64,000 nucleotides of DNA, taken from assembly GCF_014698305.1 (NCBI RefSeq), contig NZ_JACJST010000025.1:30569-94568 (forward strand), written 5' to 3'. A model generated the notes under the pieces. It was not told where the DNA came from and searched no databases. It was given only the letters and a program-made list of their open reading frames with translations. Shown here one piece after another: positions 56,068 to 64,000 of the stretch. Source of the DNA: Anabaena lutea FACHB-196. Lineage in GTDB: Bacteria > Cyanobacteriota > Cyanobacteriia > Cyanobacteriales > Nostocaceae. Within the stretch, counting starts at the first letter, position 1, and each line of letters starts with the position of its first letter. The translations under genes were made by a program, and so were the position numbers.

Positions 56068-56859
56068 ATGAATCTACAACAATTGTCCAATATATCTACT
56101 GATTTCAGGAATATTCGTCTCGTAGCCACAGATATGGATGGTACTTTGACGAACCAGGGAAAATTTACATCGGTACTGTTACAAGCCTTAGAAAATTTAG
56201 CTACCGCTGGAGTTAAAGTACTGATTGTGACTGGACGTTCAGCCGGATGGGTAAGCGGACTCAGTAGCTTAATGCCAGTTGCCGGTGCTATGGCTGAAAA
56301 TGGGGGTTTGTTCTACCCATCTCAACATCTAGAACCAGTAGCTTTAACACCCATTCCTGATTTAGTTGTACATCGTCAACATTTAGCCACAGTCTTTGCA
56401 AAATTACAAATTCAATTTCCCCAAATCAGGGAATCTGCTGATAATCGCTTTCGTGTGACTGACTGGACATTTGATGTCGCTTCTTTGACTCTCAATGAAC
56501 TGCAAAATATTGGTAATATTTGTCAGGACATGGGTTGGGGATTTACGTACAGCAATGTCCAGTGTCACATTAAACCCCAAGGACAAGATAAGGCTGTGGG
56601 ATTGTTGCAAGTACTGCACCAATACTTCCCTGAATATTCACTTAAGCAAATTGTGACTGTTGGTGATAGCCCCAATGATGAGAGTTTATTTAATCGGCGT
56701 TATTTTCCTCTTTCTGTAGGTGTGGCTAATGTGCTGCAATATGCAAATCAGTTACAGTATCAACCTGCTTATTTAACTACTGCGGCTGAAGGAGAAGGAT
56801 TTTGCGAGTTATCTAGTTATATTTTACAAAGCTTTTCAACCCCACACCCGCCCCAATAG
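56068..56859 (+). CDS. HAD-superfamily (Cof/IIB-type) phosphatase
   Basis: The 263-residue protein has the HAD motifs I VATDMDGTLT, II LIVTGRSAGW, III lysine in PQGQDKAVGLLQVL and IV VTVGDSPNDESLFN. The type IIB cap lies between motifs II and III. It belongs to the sugar-phosphatase group that includes sucrose-phosphate and mannosyl-3-phosphoglycerate phosphatases; the substrate cannot be fixed from sequence. The ATG at 56068 (MNLQQLSN) is preferred to a GTG 13 codons upstream because conservation starts after it. Confidence 0.87.
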   Translation: MNLQQLSNISTDFRNIRLVATDMDGTLTNQGKFTSVLLQALENLATAGVKVLIVTGRSAGWVSGLSSLMPVAGAMAENGGLFYPSQHLEPVALTPIPDLVVHRQHLATVFAKLQIQFPQIRESADNRFRVTDWTFDVASLTLNELQNIGNICQDMGWGFTYSNVQCHIKPQGQDKAVGLLQVLHQYFPEYSLKQIVTVGDSPNDESLFNRRYFPLSVGVANVLQYANQLQYQPAYLTTAAEGEGFCELSSYILQSFSTPHPPQ

Positions 56860-57345
56860 GATTTGGTTAAAACTAAACAGTTAAACATAAGCCAAATGGT
56901 TACAGTTTACTTATGCAACTCATATAACATTTTTATATATATTATTGGCGCTAAAATTTAGTGATTATCATTGCTAAATATTCGTGAAAGCAGGTAGGTT
57001 AGGACATCCACTGATAATAAAACTCAGACATAGAAAGACTTTCAAGCATTTTTTTTGCTATATATGGGATAGCAATATTCAACATCAGTAATTAATAAGT
57101 TAAGGTAATACCATTTTTATTATTTCTTTGTTATTTTGTATTTAACGGGACAGTTCTTGAACATAGTCTGAGTTTAAATAGCAATTAGTTAAACCTGTTC
57201 TCTGCTTATTCCATAGAGAAGATCCTACTTAAATTTGTCTTCCATCTTTTTCTCAACACAGTGCAGATTTGTGAAACAAATTGCATGGAAGTAAGTCAAA
57301 GAAGGTACATCTTTCATTAATCTAAGTACAACTGGATTTACAATT
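56860..57345. other. Intergenic region upstream of the Mo-nitrogenase-domain gene
   Basis: About 485 AT-rich bases without an ORF. Features seen: TTTAGTGATTATCATTGCTAAA-like sequence near 56958 resembling a Fur box, a perfect 7-bp hairpin TTGCTAT...ATAGCAA (57055-57075), and the larger hairpin at 57239-57291. No firm promoter was identified. Confidence 0.5.
57239..57291 (+). promoter_or_regulatory. Two-part leader hairpin before the Mo-nitrogenase-domain gene
   Basis: On the 3' side ACAAATTGCATGGAAG (57276-57291) pairs continuously with two blocks on the 5' side: CTTCCAT (57239-57245) and GCA-ATTTGT (57063-equivalent block at 57263-57272, with one bulged G). The apical loop is GAA and a 17-base bulge separates the blocks. 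It ends 54 bases before the start codon at 57346 and may be a cis-acting RNA. Confidence 0.45.
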
Positions 57346-57684
57346 ATGATCACAACCAATAGTCAACCTATCATTCTCCCTACCTTGATTAACCCTATGG
57401 GAGAAAGCCACCAAGCTGGTAATAAATCTGATTTTTTACAACCAATACGTCAAAAGTTGGATGGAATGGAGATTCAGAACCGCAAATTAGCTAAATTTAT
57501 TGCCAAACTGATTCCTGCTCAGTGTCCATTTGAACGCGATATTATCGTTTTTGGTCGCAAAATTGGTCACATTCCCCCAATGTGCAAGCTCAATCCACTG
57601 TATGATCAATTTGTAGGCTTGCGTTTTCGTGCATTGTGCTATTTAGTAGATCAGTGCGGAGAAGATATCCAATCTTACTGCTAA
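57346..57684 (+). CDS. Mo-dependent nitrogenase C-terminal-domain protein
   Basis: The 112-residue protein matches the cyanobacterial family named for the 'Mo-dependent nitrogenase C-terminus' (PF06967-type): FLQPIRQKLDGMEIQNRKLA, FIAKLIPAQCPFERDI, GRKIGHIPPMCKLNPLYDQF, LRFRALCYLVDQCGEDIQSYC. Conserved cysteines (CPFE, PMCKL, RALCY, QCGED, SYC) could bind a metal. The family name comes from sequence similarity and its biochemical role is not established. A cupin gene follows by 22 bp, probably in the same transcript. Confidence 0.85.
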   Translation: MITTNSQPIILPTLINPMGESHQAGNKSDFLQPIRQKLDGMEIQNRKLAKFIAKLIPAQCPFERDIIVFGRKIGHIPPMCKLNPLYDQFVGLRFRALCYLVDQCGEDIQSYC

Positions 57685-57706
57685 ATACAACTAGATCCAA
57701 CATCGC

Positions 57707-57979
57707 ATGGAAATTAAAGTCGAGCATCAACCTACTCAAGAACATCTCCACAATTTAGGTGTATACAAATGGGCAATTTGGCAAAAAGAAGTTTCCAAAT
57801 TCCCGTGGACTTATGATTCTCAAGAAACTTGTTACTTCTTAGAAGGTGATGTAATTGTAACTCCTGATGGAGGACAACCAGTGCAAATGGGTAAAGGTGA
57901 TTTGGTAACTTTTCCCGCAGGTATGTCTTGTATGTGGGAAATTACCAAAGACGTAAAAAAACATTATTGCTTTGATTAG
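57707..57979 (+). CDS. Small cupin-domain protein
   Basis: A single-domain cupin of 90 residues of the DUF861/EutQ-like type: CYFLEGDVIVTPDGGQPVQM is cupin motif 1 and GDLVTFPAGMSCMWEITKDV is motif 2. Metal ligands are incomplete compared with classical cupins (no HxH), so it may be a binding rather than an enzymatic domain. It lies 22 bp after the Mo-nitrogenase-domain gene, suggesting a shared task, possibly in metal or cofactor handling; that is inference. Confidence 0.85.
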   Translation: MEIKVEHQPTQEHLHNLGVYKWAIWQKEVSKFPWTYDSQETCYFLEGDVIVTPDGGQPVQMGKGDLVTFPAGMSCMWEITKDVKKHYCFD

Positions 57980-58044
57980 TCAAGCACCAATATTTTCTAT
58001 ATCTCTTAGGATTGTTGACAATCCAGAAAAAAACATCTCATCAT

Positions 58045-58878
58045 TTAGTTAGAGTCAGTTTTATCTGGAGATTCGCAATGAGTTTTATTAGCTAAAGTTG
58101 CAGTATCGGTAAATTGTTTATATCCGTGTCGTTCAAAACTTGTTGCGACTCCATCTCTTAATAGAGAATTTCTATGATAATTATAGCGGCGCTTACGCCA
58201 GTAGCGTAACCCAAAAGCTCCCCCTAGAATCAGTAAACCGGTAGTGGAATTAAATTCAAAAGAAACAGGAGTAGCATTTAAAGTAGCATTGAGTTGTATA
58301 TTGTCAATTCGGTTATTACCTGCGCTATTTGTTGCGCCATTAAAAGTAATGCGAAAGAAGGCTGTAGAGGCACTATCTATGGCATTAGCATTGCTGAAGT
58401 CAAAAGTTTGTAGAGCGAAACTTGTTGTTGGGTTATAGGGATTTGTGCCGCTAATTCCTACTGTTGAAAATGTAGTTCCATCTATAGACCATTCAACTAA
58501 ATCGCTATTGAAACCTGTGCTTGTTTTTTGGGTTGCGAATGTGAGAATTGGGTCGGAATATTGTGAGAGATTAAACTGAAGTGTAATATTGTTACCGTTA
58601 TTAATATTGGATATACCACCTTGCAGAGCAAGAGCATTACCAGCAGGAGCGCTACCCACAGCATTGATGGTTGTACCACCAAAATAGGTAATATTTGCAG
58701 GTACGAAATTACTTGTTAGCGTACCATTACCTTGACTAGAATTTAAGTTGCTGTTGTTGAAGTTCCATGAATCGACAAAGGTGAGAGCTTGAACATCATC
58801 AGAAGAAGCAACGGTGAAACCCAAAGTCAGCGCAGAAATTAACAGAAAAGGCGACCGTGAAATAACACCCTTCACCAT
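58045..58878 (-). CDS. Exported protein with PFE-type C-terminal sorting signal and extra tail
   Basis: The 277-residue product has a signal peptide (SPFLLISALTLGFTVASSDD, VQA cleavage region), a beta-rich exported domain (FVDSWNFNNSNLNSSQGNG, NITLQFNLSQYSDPILTFAT) and TPVSFEFNSTTGLLILGGAF followed by GLRYWRKRR. This is the PFE-type variant of the PEP-CTERM exosortase signal. Unusually the frame continues for about 45 residues past the basic end (NSLLRDGVATSFERHGYKQF...). Normal proteins end at the basic cluster, so the original stop was probably lost into repeat DNA. Confidence 0.75.
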   Translation of the reverse strand: MVKGVISRSPFLLISALTLGFTVASSDDVQALTFVDSWNFNNSNLNSSQGNGTLTSNFVPANITYFGGTTINAVGSAPAGNALALQGGISNINNGNNITLQFNLSQYSDPILTFATQKTSTGFNSDLVEWSIDGTTFSTVGISGTNPYNPTTSFALQTFDFSNANAIDSASTAFFRITFNGATNSAGNNRIDNIQLNATLNATPVSFEFNSTTGLLILGGAFGLRYWRKRRYNYHRNSLLRDGVATSFERHGYKQFTDTATLANKTHCESPDKTDSN

Positions 58879-59057
58879 AAGAATTGATATTTTAAGTTAT
58901 TTCATGAATATATCAAGATTGTCACTGTTCAGCAAGATATTATTTGATTTTTGATAATTTAAGTAAATTCACTAATATTTTCTTGACTAATTCGGTGGTA
59001 ATACTGAATAGACAAACAATCACTTATAATAGATTTAAGAATAAATTCAAATACAAA

Positions 59058-59804
59058 ATGCTATTACATTTAAGCACCTGGACGGAAGTTGAAATTTATT
59101 TACAGCAATCTCAAGGTATTATTTTACCAATTGGTTCAACTGAACAACATGGCCCAACTGGATTAATTGGTACTGATGCAATTTGTGCAGAAGCAATATC
59201 CCGTGGAGTTGGTGAAGAAACTCAAGCGATGGTTGCACCAACAATAAATGTGGGAATGGCATTACATCATACTGCTTTTCCGGGAACAATTAGTTTGCGT
59301 CCTAGCACTTTAATTTTAGTGGTGAAAGATTATTTAACTTGTTTAGTTAAAGCTGGTTTTACCAAGTTCTATTTTATTAATGGACATGGGGGAAATATCG
59401 CTACTCTCAAAGCTGCTTTTTCAGAAACTTACGCTCATTTAGAAGATTTGCAAATTCCCAATTCCGCAAAAGTGCAATGTCAAGTTGCTAATTGGTTTAT
59501 GTGTGGTTCTGTGTATAAACTTGCCAAGGAATTATATGGAAATCAAGAAGGTTCTCATGCTACCCCTAGTGAAGTAGCTGTGACTCAATACGTTTATCCT
59601 GAAGCAATTAAACAAGGATATTTATCTCCTGAAGTTGCTTCTGGACATAGAATTTATGGTGCAGTTAATTTTCGAGAAAGTTACCCTGATGGAAGGATGG
59701 GTTCTAATCCTGCTTTAGCTACTCCAGAACACGGTAAACAGTTTTATGATTTGTCTGTGGAGGAATTGAGTAAGGGGTATTTAGATTTTGTGAAAGCTGA
59801 ATGA
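59058..59804 (+). CDS. Creatininase-family amidohydrolase
   Basis: The 248-residue protein has the creatininase fold motifs: GIILPIGSTEQHGPTGLIGT with metal ligands Glu and His, TDAICAEAISRG, ALHHTAFPGTISLRP, FINGHGGNIATLKAAF and QEGSHATPSEVAVTQY. The family includes creatinine hydrolases and riboflavin- or mycofactocin-related amidohydrolases; the substrate here is unknown. The start at 59058 (MLLHLSTW) is chosen because the open frame upstream (from 58944) encodes unconserved AT-rich sequence. Confidence 0.87.
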   Translation: MLLHLSTWTEVEIYLQQSQGIILPIGSTEQHGPTGLIGTDAICAEAISRGVGEETQAMVAPTINVGMALHHTAFPGTISLRPSTLILVVKDYLTCLVKAGFTKFYFINGHGGNIATLKAAFSETYAHLEDLQIPNSAKVQCQVANWFMCGSVYKLAKELYGNQEGSHATPSEVAVTQYVYPEAIKQGYLSPEVASGHRIYGAVNFRESYPDGRMGSNPALATPEHGKQFYDLSVEELSKGYLDFVKAE

Positions 59805-59859
59805 AATGAATCGCACTTTTGCGTGAGATACTTAAGGAAAGTAAACTGATAAAAATATC

Positions 59860-60927
59860 GTGATTAATGAGTACGAAAACACTCTCACTGATTTAATTGA
59901 ACTTTTAGAATCATCCCGACGTGCAGCCGCTCGTTCAGTTAATGCTATCATGACAGCCACTTACTGGGAAATTGGGCGGCGAATTGTAGAACTTGAGCAA
60001 GGTGGAGAGAAACGAGCGGAGTACGGCGCATCAGTTATCAAAAGGCTTTCTACAGACTTAACTCAAAGAATTGGCAAAGGTTTTTCTACACGTAATTTAG
60101 AGTTAATGCGTCTTTTTTATTTGGAATGGCAAATTTCGCAAACAGTGTCTGCGGAATTCAGTTTAGCCACTTTAGCTGAAAAATTTCCTTTACCTTGGTC
60201 GCATTATGTTCGTCTTATGTCAGTCAAAAATTTAAAAGCTAGAACATTTTATGAAACTGAGTCTTTACGTTCTGGTTGGAGCGAAAGACAACTAAAAAGG
60301 CAGATAGAAAGTAAGTTTTATGAACGAGTAGCACTATCACAAAATAAAACTGCGTTACTCAAAAAAGGTGAAGAAACACAGCCAGAAAATATCATTACTC
60401 CAGCGCAAGAACTTAAAGATTCTTATGTATTAGAATTTTTAGGATTGAAGGATGAATATTCAGAAAGTGATTTAGAACAAGCATTAATTGATAGTCTTGA
60501 AGACTTTTTGTTAGAATTAGGAAGTGAATTTGCTTTTGTCGGTCGTCAAAAACGTTTGCGGATTGGAGATGAATGGTATAGAGTAGATTTATTATTTTTT
60601 AATCGTGTATTAAAATGTCTGATTGTCATTGATTTGAAACTTGGTAAATTAACTCCTGCTGATACTGGACAAATGAATTTTTATGTTAATTATGCTAGAG
60701 AAAATTGGACATATCCTGGAGAAAATCCTCCAATTGGACTAATACTTTGTAGTGAAAAAGATGAAGCTGTTGCACATTATGCATTAACAAATTTACCCAA
60801 TATTTTATCCGCAGAATATCAACTAAAATTACCTGATGAAGAAAAGCTGGCATTACAAATAGAAGAAGCGAGGAAAGCTATAGAGGAAAAAATGTTAGTT
60901 TCCCAAAAAGACAACTTAAATTCTTAA
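59860..60927 (+). CDS. YhcG-family PDDEXK nuclease-domain protein (DUF1016)
   Basis: The 355-residue protein has the N-terminal DUF1016 helical domain (TATYWEIGRRIVELEQGG, IGKGFSTRNLELMRLFYLEW, LPWSHYVRLMSVKN) and the C-terminal YhcG nuclease fold (DSLEDFLLELGSEFAFVGRQ, GDEWYRVDLLFFNRVLKCLI, VIDLKLGKL). The D...D-x-K arrangement in YRVDLLFF...IVIDLKLG is the PD-(D/E)XK centre. Family members are linked to restriction, toxin-antitoxin and mobile loci. It stands alone here. The start at 59860 may be GTG/ATT-like (the codon is GTG at 59860). Confidence 0.9.
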   Translation: MINEYENTLTDLIELLESSRRAAARSVNAIMTATYWEIGRRIVELEQGGEKRAEYGASVIKRLSTDLTQRIGKGFSTRNLELMRLFYLEWQISQTVSAEFSLATLAEKFPLPWSHYVRLMSVKNLKARTFYETESLRSGWSERQLKRQIESKFYERVALSQNKTALLKKGEETQPENIITPAQELKDSYVLEFLGLKDEYSESDLEQALIDSLEDFLLELGSEFAFVGRQKRLRIGDEWYRVDLLFFNRVLKCLIVIDLKLGKLTPADTGQMNFYVNYARENWTYPGENPPIGLILCSEKDEAVAHYALTNLPNILSAEYQLKLPDEEKLALQIEEARKAIEEKMLVSQKDNLNS

Positions 60928-60979
60928 TCTGTTTTACCATCGGGACAGGCATGATGCCCATCCCATAAACTAACTAACT

Positions 60980-62371
60980 CTAACTTTGAGCAATACCTTC
61001 TTCTCGTGCAGCTTGTTGAACAGCAGCAGCCACCGCAGTAGCAACACGTTTATCAAAGACGGAAGGTATAATATGTTCCCGATTCAAATCCGAGGGTTTA
61101 ACTAAAGAAGCGATCGCACTGGCAGCTTCTAAACACATAGTGGTAGTAATCGTACTAGCCCGACAATCTAAAGCCCCACGAAACACGCCAGGAAAAGCCA
61201 GGACGTTATTGATTTGGTTGGGGTAGTCACTCCGACCCGTAGCCATGACAGCGACGTTCTTAGGGGCTAATTCTGGTTGAATTTCAGGAATGGGATTAGC
61301 CATTGCAAACACAATTGCATCTTTCGCCATTCCTTGTACCATCTCTGGTGTCAAAACTCCGGGTGCGCTGACACCAATGAAGACATCTGCACCTTGGACT
61401 GCACCGGCTAAAGTTCCTTGGGCTTTAACTGCAAATTCCTGTTTTTCTGGGGTTAAGTCGGTACGAGTAGTGGATATAATTCCCTTAGAATCGCACATCC
61501 AGATGTGTTCTGCTCCAGCTTTGCGGAGTAAACGAGCGATCGCTACTCCAGCAGCACCAGCACCATTAATGACAATGCGGATGTCTGCAATTGACTTCTG
61601 TACGAGTTTTAGAGAATTAAACAATGCGGCCAAGGTGACAATTGCTGTACCATGTTGGTCATCGTGAAAAATCGGGATATCTAATTCTGCTCGCAGTCTT
61701 TGTTCAATTTCAAAACAGCGCGGTGCAGCAATATCTTCTAAATTCACACCACCAAAAACTGGGGCGATATTTTTCACGGCTTGGACAATCTCATCTGTAT
61801 CTTGGGTAGCAAGACAGATAGGAAAGGCATCAAGCCCTGCAAATTCCTTAAATAACATGGCTTTACCTTCCATGACTGGTAAAGCAGCAGCAGCCCCTAA
61901 ATTGCCCAATCCCAATACAGCACTACCATCGGTGACAATGGCAACGGTGTTTTGTTTGATAGTAAGATTGTAAACTTCTTCTGGATTTTGGGCGATCGCT
62001 GTACAAATCCGGCCAACTCCAGGAGTGTAAGCCATTGCTAGGTCGGAAACACTCCTCAAGGGGATTCTACTAGTAATACTAATTTTGCCACCACGATGTA
62101 AATTAAAAGTGCGATCATAGACACTGATTACCTTAATGTCTGGTAATATTTTTACAGCTTGGACAATGGTTTCAGCGTGTTCGGTACTAGCCGCATCAAC
62201 TGTAATATCACGGATTGATTCTTGACGAGTTTGTTCAATTAAATCAATTTGTCCCAGATTACCACCACACAGAGCGATCGCTTGAGTTACAGATGCTAAC
62301 ATCCCCACACGATTGGGAATCTGCAACCGCAGGGTGACACTAAAACTAGAATTAGGAGTTAGATTTGTCAT
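60980..62371 (-). CDS. NAD(P)-dependent malic enzyme with N-terminal ACT domain
   Basis: Malic enzyme decarboxylates malate to pyruvate. Residues 1-85 form an ACT regulatory domain (VTLRLQIPNRVGMLASVTQA). The catalytic part has AYTPGVGRICTAIA, VTDGSAVLGLGNLG, the substrate segment PVMEGKAMLFKEFAGLDAFP, NLEDIAAPRCFEIEQRL and PIFHDDQHGTAIVT, then the nucleotide fold VINGAGAAGVAIARLL. The 463-residue length and ACT fusion are common in cyanobacteria. An amino acid probably regulates it allosterically; the ligand is unknown. Confidence 0.95.
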   Translation of the reverse strand: MTNLTPNSSFSVTLRLQIPNRVGMLASVTQAIALCGGNLGQIDLIEQTRQESIRDITVDAASTEHAETIVQAVKILPDIKVISVYDRTFNLHRGGKISITSRIPLRSVSDLAMAYTPGVGRICTAIAQNPEEVYNLTIKQNTVAIVTDGSAVLGLGNLGAAAALPVMEGKAMLFKEFAGLDAFPICLATQDTDEIVQAVKNIAPVFGGVNLEDIAAPRCFEIEQRLRAELDIPIFHDDQHGTAIVTLAALFNSLKLVQKSIADIRIVINGAGAAGVAIARLLRKAGAEHIWMCDSKGIISTTRTDLTPEKQEFAVKAQGTLAGAVQGADVFIGVSAPGVLTPEMVQGMAKDAIVFAMANPIPEIQPELAPKNVAVMATGRSDYPNQINNVLAFPGVFRGALDCRASTITTTMCLEAASAIASLVKPSDLNREHIIPSVFDKRVATAVAAAVQQAAREEGIAQS

Positions 62372-62647
62372 TGTGCTTTGTGCGATTTTAAATTTTAGAT
62401 TTTATATTGAATTGCGTTGTTAAATGATATTTTTGAAAATTAAATATGGAAAATTAAATATGATATTTAATGCTGGTAGTTAGGCGGGTATAGGAAGATT
62501 ACGCAAACTATTGTATCAAAAGATATAAACACAAAACCAGTATTTACAGAATTTTGAAATATGTATCCTACCCATTATGAAAGATAAAATGTTCATAGGA
62601 ATACATAATAAAATTTGGTTGATAAAATTGGAATATAATTTGGAAAA

Positions 62648-63043
62648 TTAGGAAATTTTTATATTATTTTGAATAATTAATATAAACCCAGTATCATTTT
62701 TAAATTTTTGCATCTTCTCTTTGTGAGAATATTGAAATTGTGGTTTTTTTCTATTAGCTATATATGCTTTTTTGGATTTATATTCTACTAAATCATGATA
62801 ATTTATAAAAACACTAATTGTATTTCTAAGTTGTCTATCACCGTCTTCTATCCAAACAATATTAGTATAGTTTCTCTCTTTCAACTCCACAAAAATAATT
62901 TTGCTTTCATAAGTTAGCATACCATCACAACGACTATCCATTTTACCATCTGGTTTGAGAATTTCAATACAATTATCAATAGCGGTAAATATTACCTCTA
63001 TTCCTTGATTATTCTCAACAATAGCAATCCAGGTGTAATAGGA
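62648..63043 (-). pseudogene. Truncated nuclease-like partner of an AAA ATPase (ExK motif)
   Basis: From the ATG at 62941 the frame encodes 97 residues: MDSRCDGMLTYESKIIFVEL then KERN, with D6 and E19-L-K21 in the D...ExK pattern of PD-(D/E)XK enzymes, followed by WIEDGDRQLRNTISVFI, KAYIANRKKPQFQYSHKEKM and FKNDTGFILIIQNNIKIS. The frame stays open upstream to 63043 and still looks like protein (FTAIDNCIEILKPDGK) but contains no start codon. It overlaps the ATPase fragment in another frame. It seems to be the 3' part of a gene whose beginning was deleted. Confidence 0.6.
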
Positions 63044-63375
63044 TCAATGTTTAATTTTTCATCTTGAAAAGAAAAATAAAAAGCATTGCCTACATATTTA
63101 ATTTCAGTTTCTGGCAAGAAATAATTCTTTAAGTTATGATAGTTACAATATGTTTTAACAAACCTATTATAGTTTGTTACATATTTTATTTCTAAATTTC
63201 TACGATACAACTGTTTTTCTAACCAACTTAAGGTTGAAATTAGTTTAGCAAGACTACTTTTTCCTGTTCCTTGATTACCAATAAAAACAGTAATTTTGCG
63301 GATATCTATAAATCCATTATTTTCTGCAAAACCTGACTTAATTTGTCCGAAATTTTTAACTTTTATTTGACTCAT
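62998..63375 (-). pseudogene. N-terminal fragment of an AAA (ABC/RecF-like) ATPase
   Basis: The 125-residue frame begins MSQIKVKNFGQIKSGF, then IDIRKITVFIGNQGTGKSSL with Walker A GNQGTGKS at residues 33-40 and AKLISTLSWLEKQLYRRNLE. This is the start of an AAA15/RecF-type ATPase of defence-associated families, which normally run 350-500 residues. The sequence ends LLLLRIIKE, with no Walker B or signature motif. A deletion probably joined it out of frame to the partner gene at 62648-63043. Base composition is more AT-rich than psbA and malic enzyme. Confidence 0.7.
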
Positions 63376-63445
63376 ATATCATTTTTGTTTCTAGCACAAA
63401 TATTATAATTCAAACTCTGATTAACAATAATTTATTTTTCATAAT

Positions 63446-63478
63446 AAAAATGCCCCCCATTTCTGGAGGGCATTTTTT
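63446..63478 (-). terminator. Intrinsic terminator of psbA
   Basis: AAAAATGCCCCCCA (63446-63459) and TGGAGGGCATTTTTT (63464-63478) form a strong stem with a short TTTC loop. Read on the minus strand it ends in a run of T. It begins about 34 bases beyond the psbA stop codon. Confidence 0.85.
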
Positions 63479-63511
63479 ATTTAACTAAGCTTATTAAACC
63501 CAGTTGAAATA

Positions 63512-64000
<489 letters not shown>

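Noticed and set aside
58944..59057. N-terminal 38 codons before the creatininase-family protein
   Set aside because: AT-rich, unconserved sequence; the family begins at MLLHLSTW.

Overview
The window comes from a cyanobacterium, most likely a filamentous heterocyst-forming member of the Nostocales. Evidence: a phycobilin reductase gene (pcyA), a photosystem II D1 gene (psbA) at the right edge, a devBCA exporter operon of the type that builds the heterocyst glycolipid envelope, many GCGATCGC (HIP1) octamers, short tandemly repeated heptamers, PEP-CTERM/PFE-type sorting signals and a Mo-nitrogenase C-terminal-domain protein. The DNA is AT-rich. No tRNA, rRNA, CRISPR array or intact insertion sequence was seen.

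Layout. 1-5.6 kb is accessory and decaying: a frameshifted Ycf46-like AAA ATPase, two neighbouring genes that share an almost identical N-terminal module but carry different C-terminal domains (coiled coil or SUMF1/FGE-like), an intact UPF0175/DUF3368 toxin-antitoxin pair, and an antitoxin next to a PIN toxin broken by a 4-bp duplication. 5.6-16.6 kb is mostly housekeeping (coaD with a coiled-coil partner, lgt, cobM, a MIF-like tautomerase, a 1807-residue Ser/Thr kinase-ATPase-histidine kinase, rlmN). 16.7-21.1 kb holds a small zinc-ribbon gene and a type II restriction-modification pair inserted at the 3' end of uvrC, flanked by a 141-bp duplication of the uvrC end. 21-28.7 kb: a PEP-CTERM protein, an aminotransferase, a thioredoxin, two tandem PspA/IM30 proteins (one Vipp1), and a SPOR-like/DciA-like divergent pair framed by direct repeats. 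29-34 kb: menB and menD (phylloquinone synthesis) separated by an AT-rich block of three unrecognised ORFs, then folB and an acyltransferase. 35-47.5 kb is core metabolism: ribokinase, a yeast-type cytosine deaminase, a site-2 protease, ribBA, argC, eno, an amidase and metH. 47.5-49.7 kb is a second cluster of toxin-antitoxin genes and fragments. 49.8-64 kb: pcyA, devBCA with a long structured leader, a HAD phosphatase, the Mo-nitrogenase-domain/cupin pair, a PFE-type surface protein, a creatininase-family hydrolase, a YhcG-type nuclease, malic enzyme, the remnant of an AAA-ATPase/nuclease pair, and the 3' half of psbA.

How it fits together. The core genes cover cofactor synthesis (CoA, cobalamin, flavin, folate, phylloquinone, phycocyanobilin), B12-dependent methionine synthesis, glycolysis and membrane maintenance. 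Between them lie small, often broken defence or addiction modules and dense repeat families. Two repeat copies have entered coding sequences in frame (the aminotransferase and menD). The most unusual observations are the restriction-modification insertion with a long target duplication, the shared-leader gene pair, the truncated ATPase/nuclease system beside psbA, the unknown block between menB and menD, and two structured leader candidates (upstream of devB and of the Mo-nitrogenase-domain gene).
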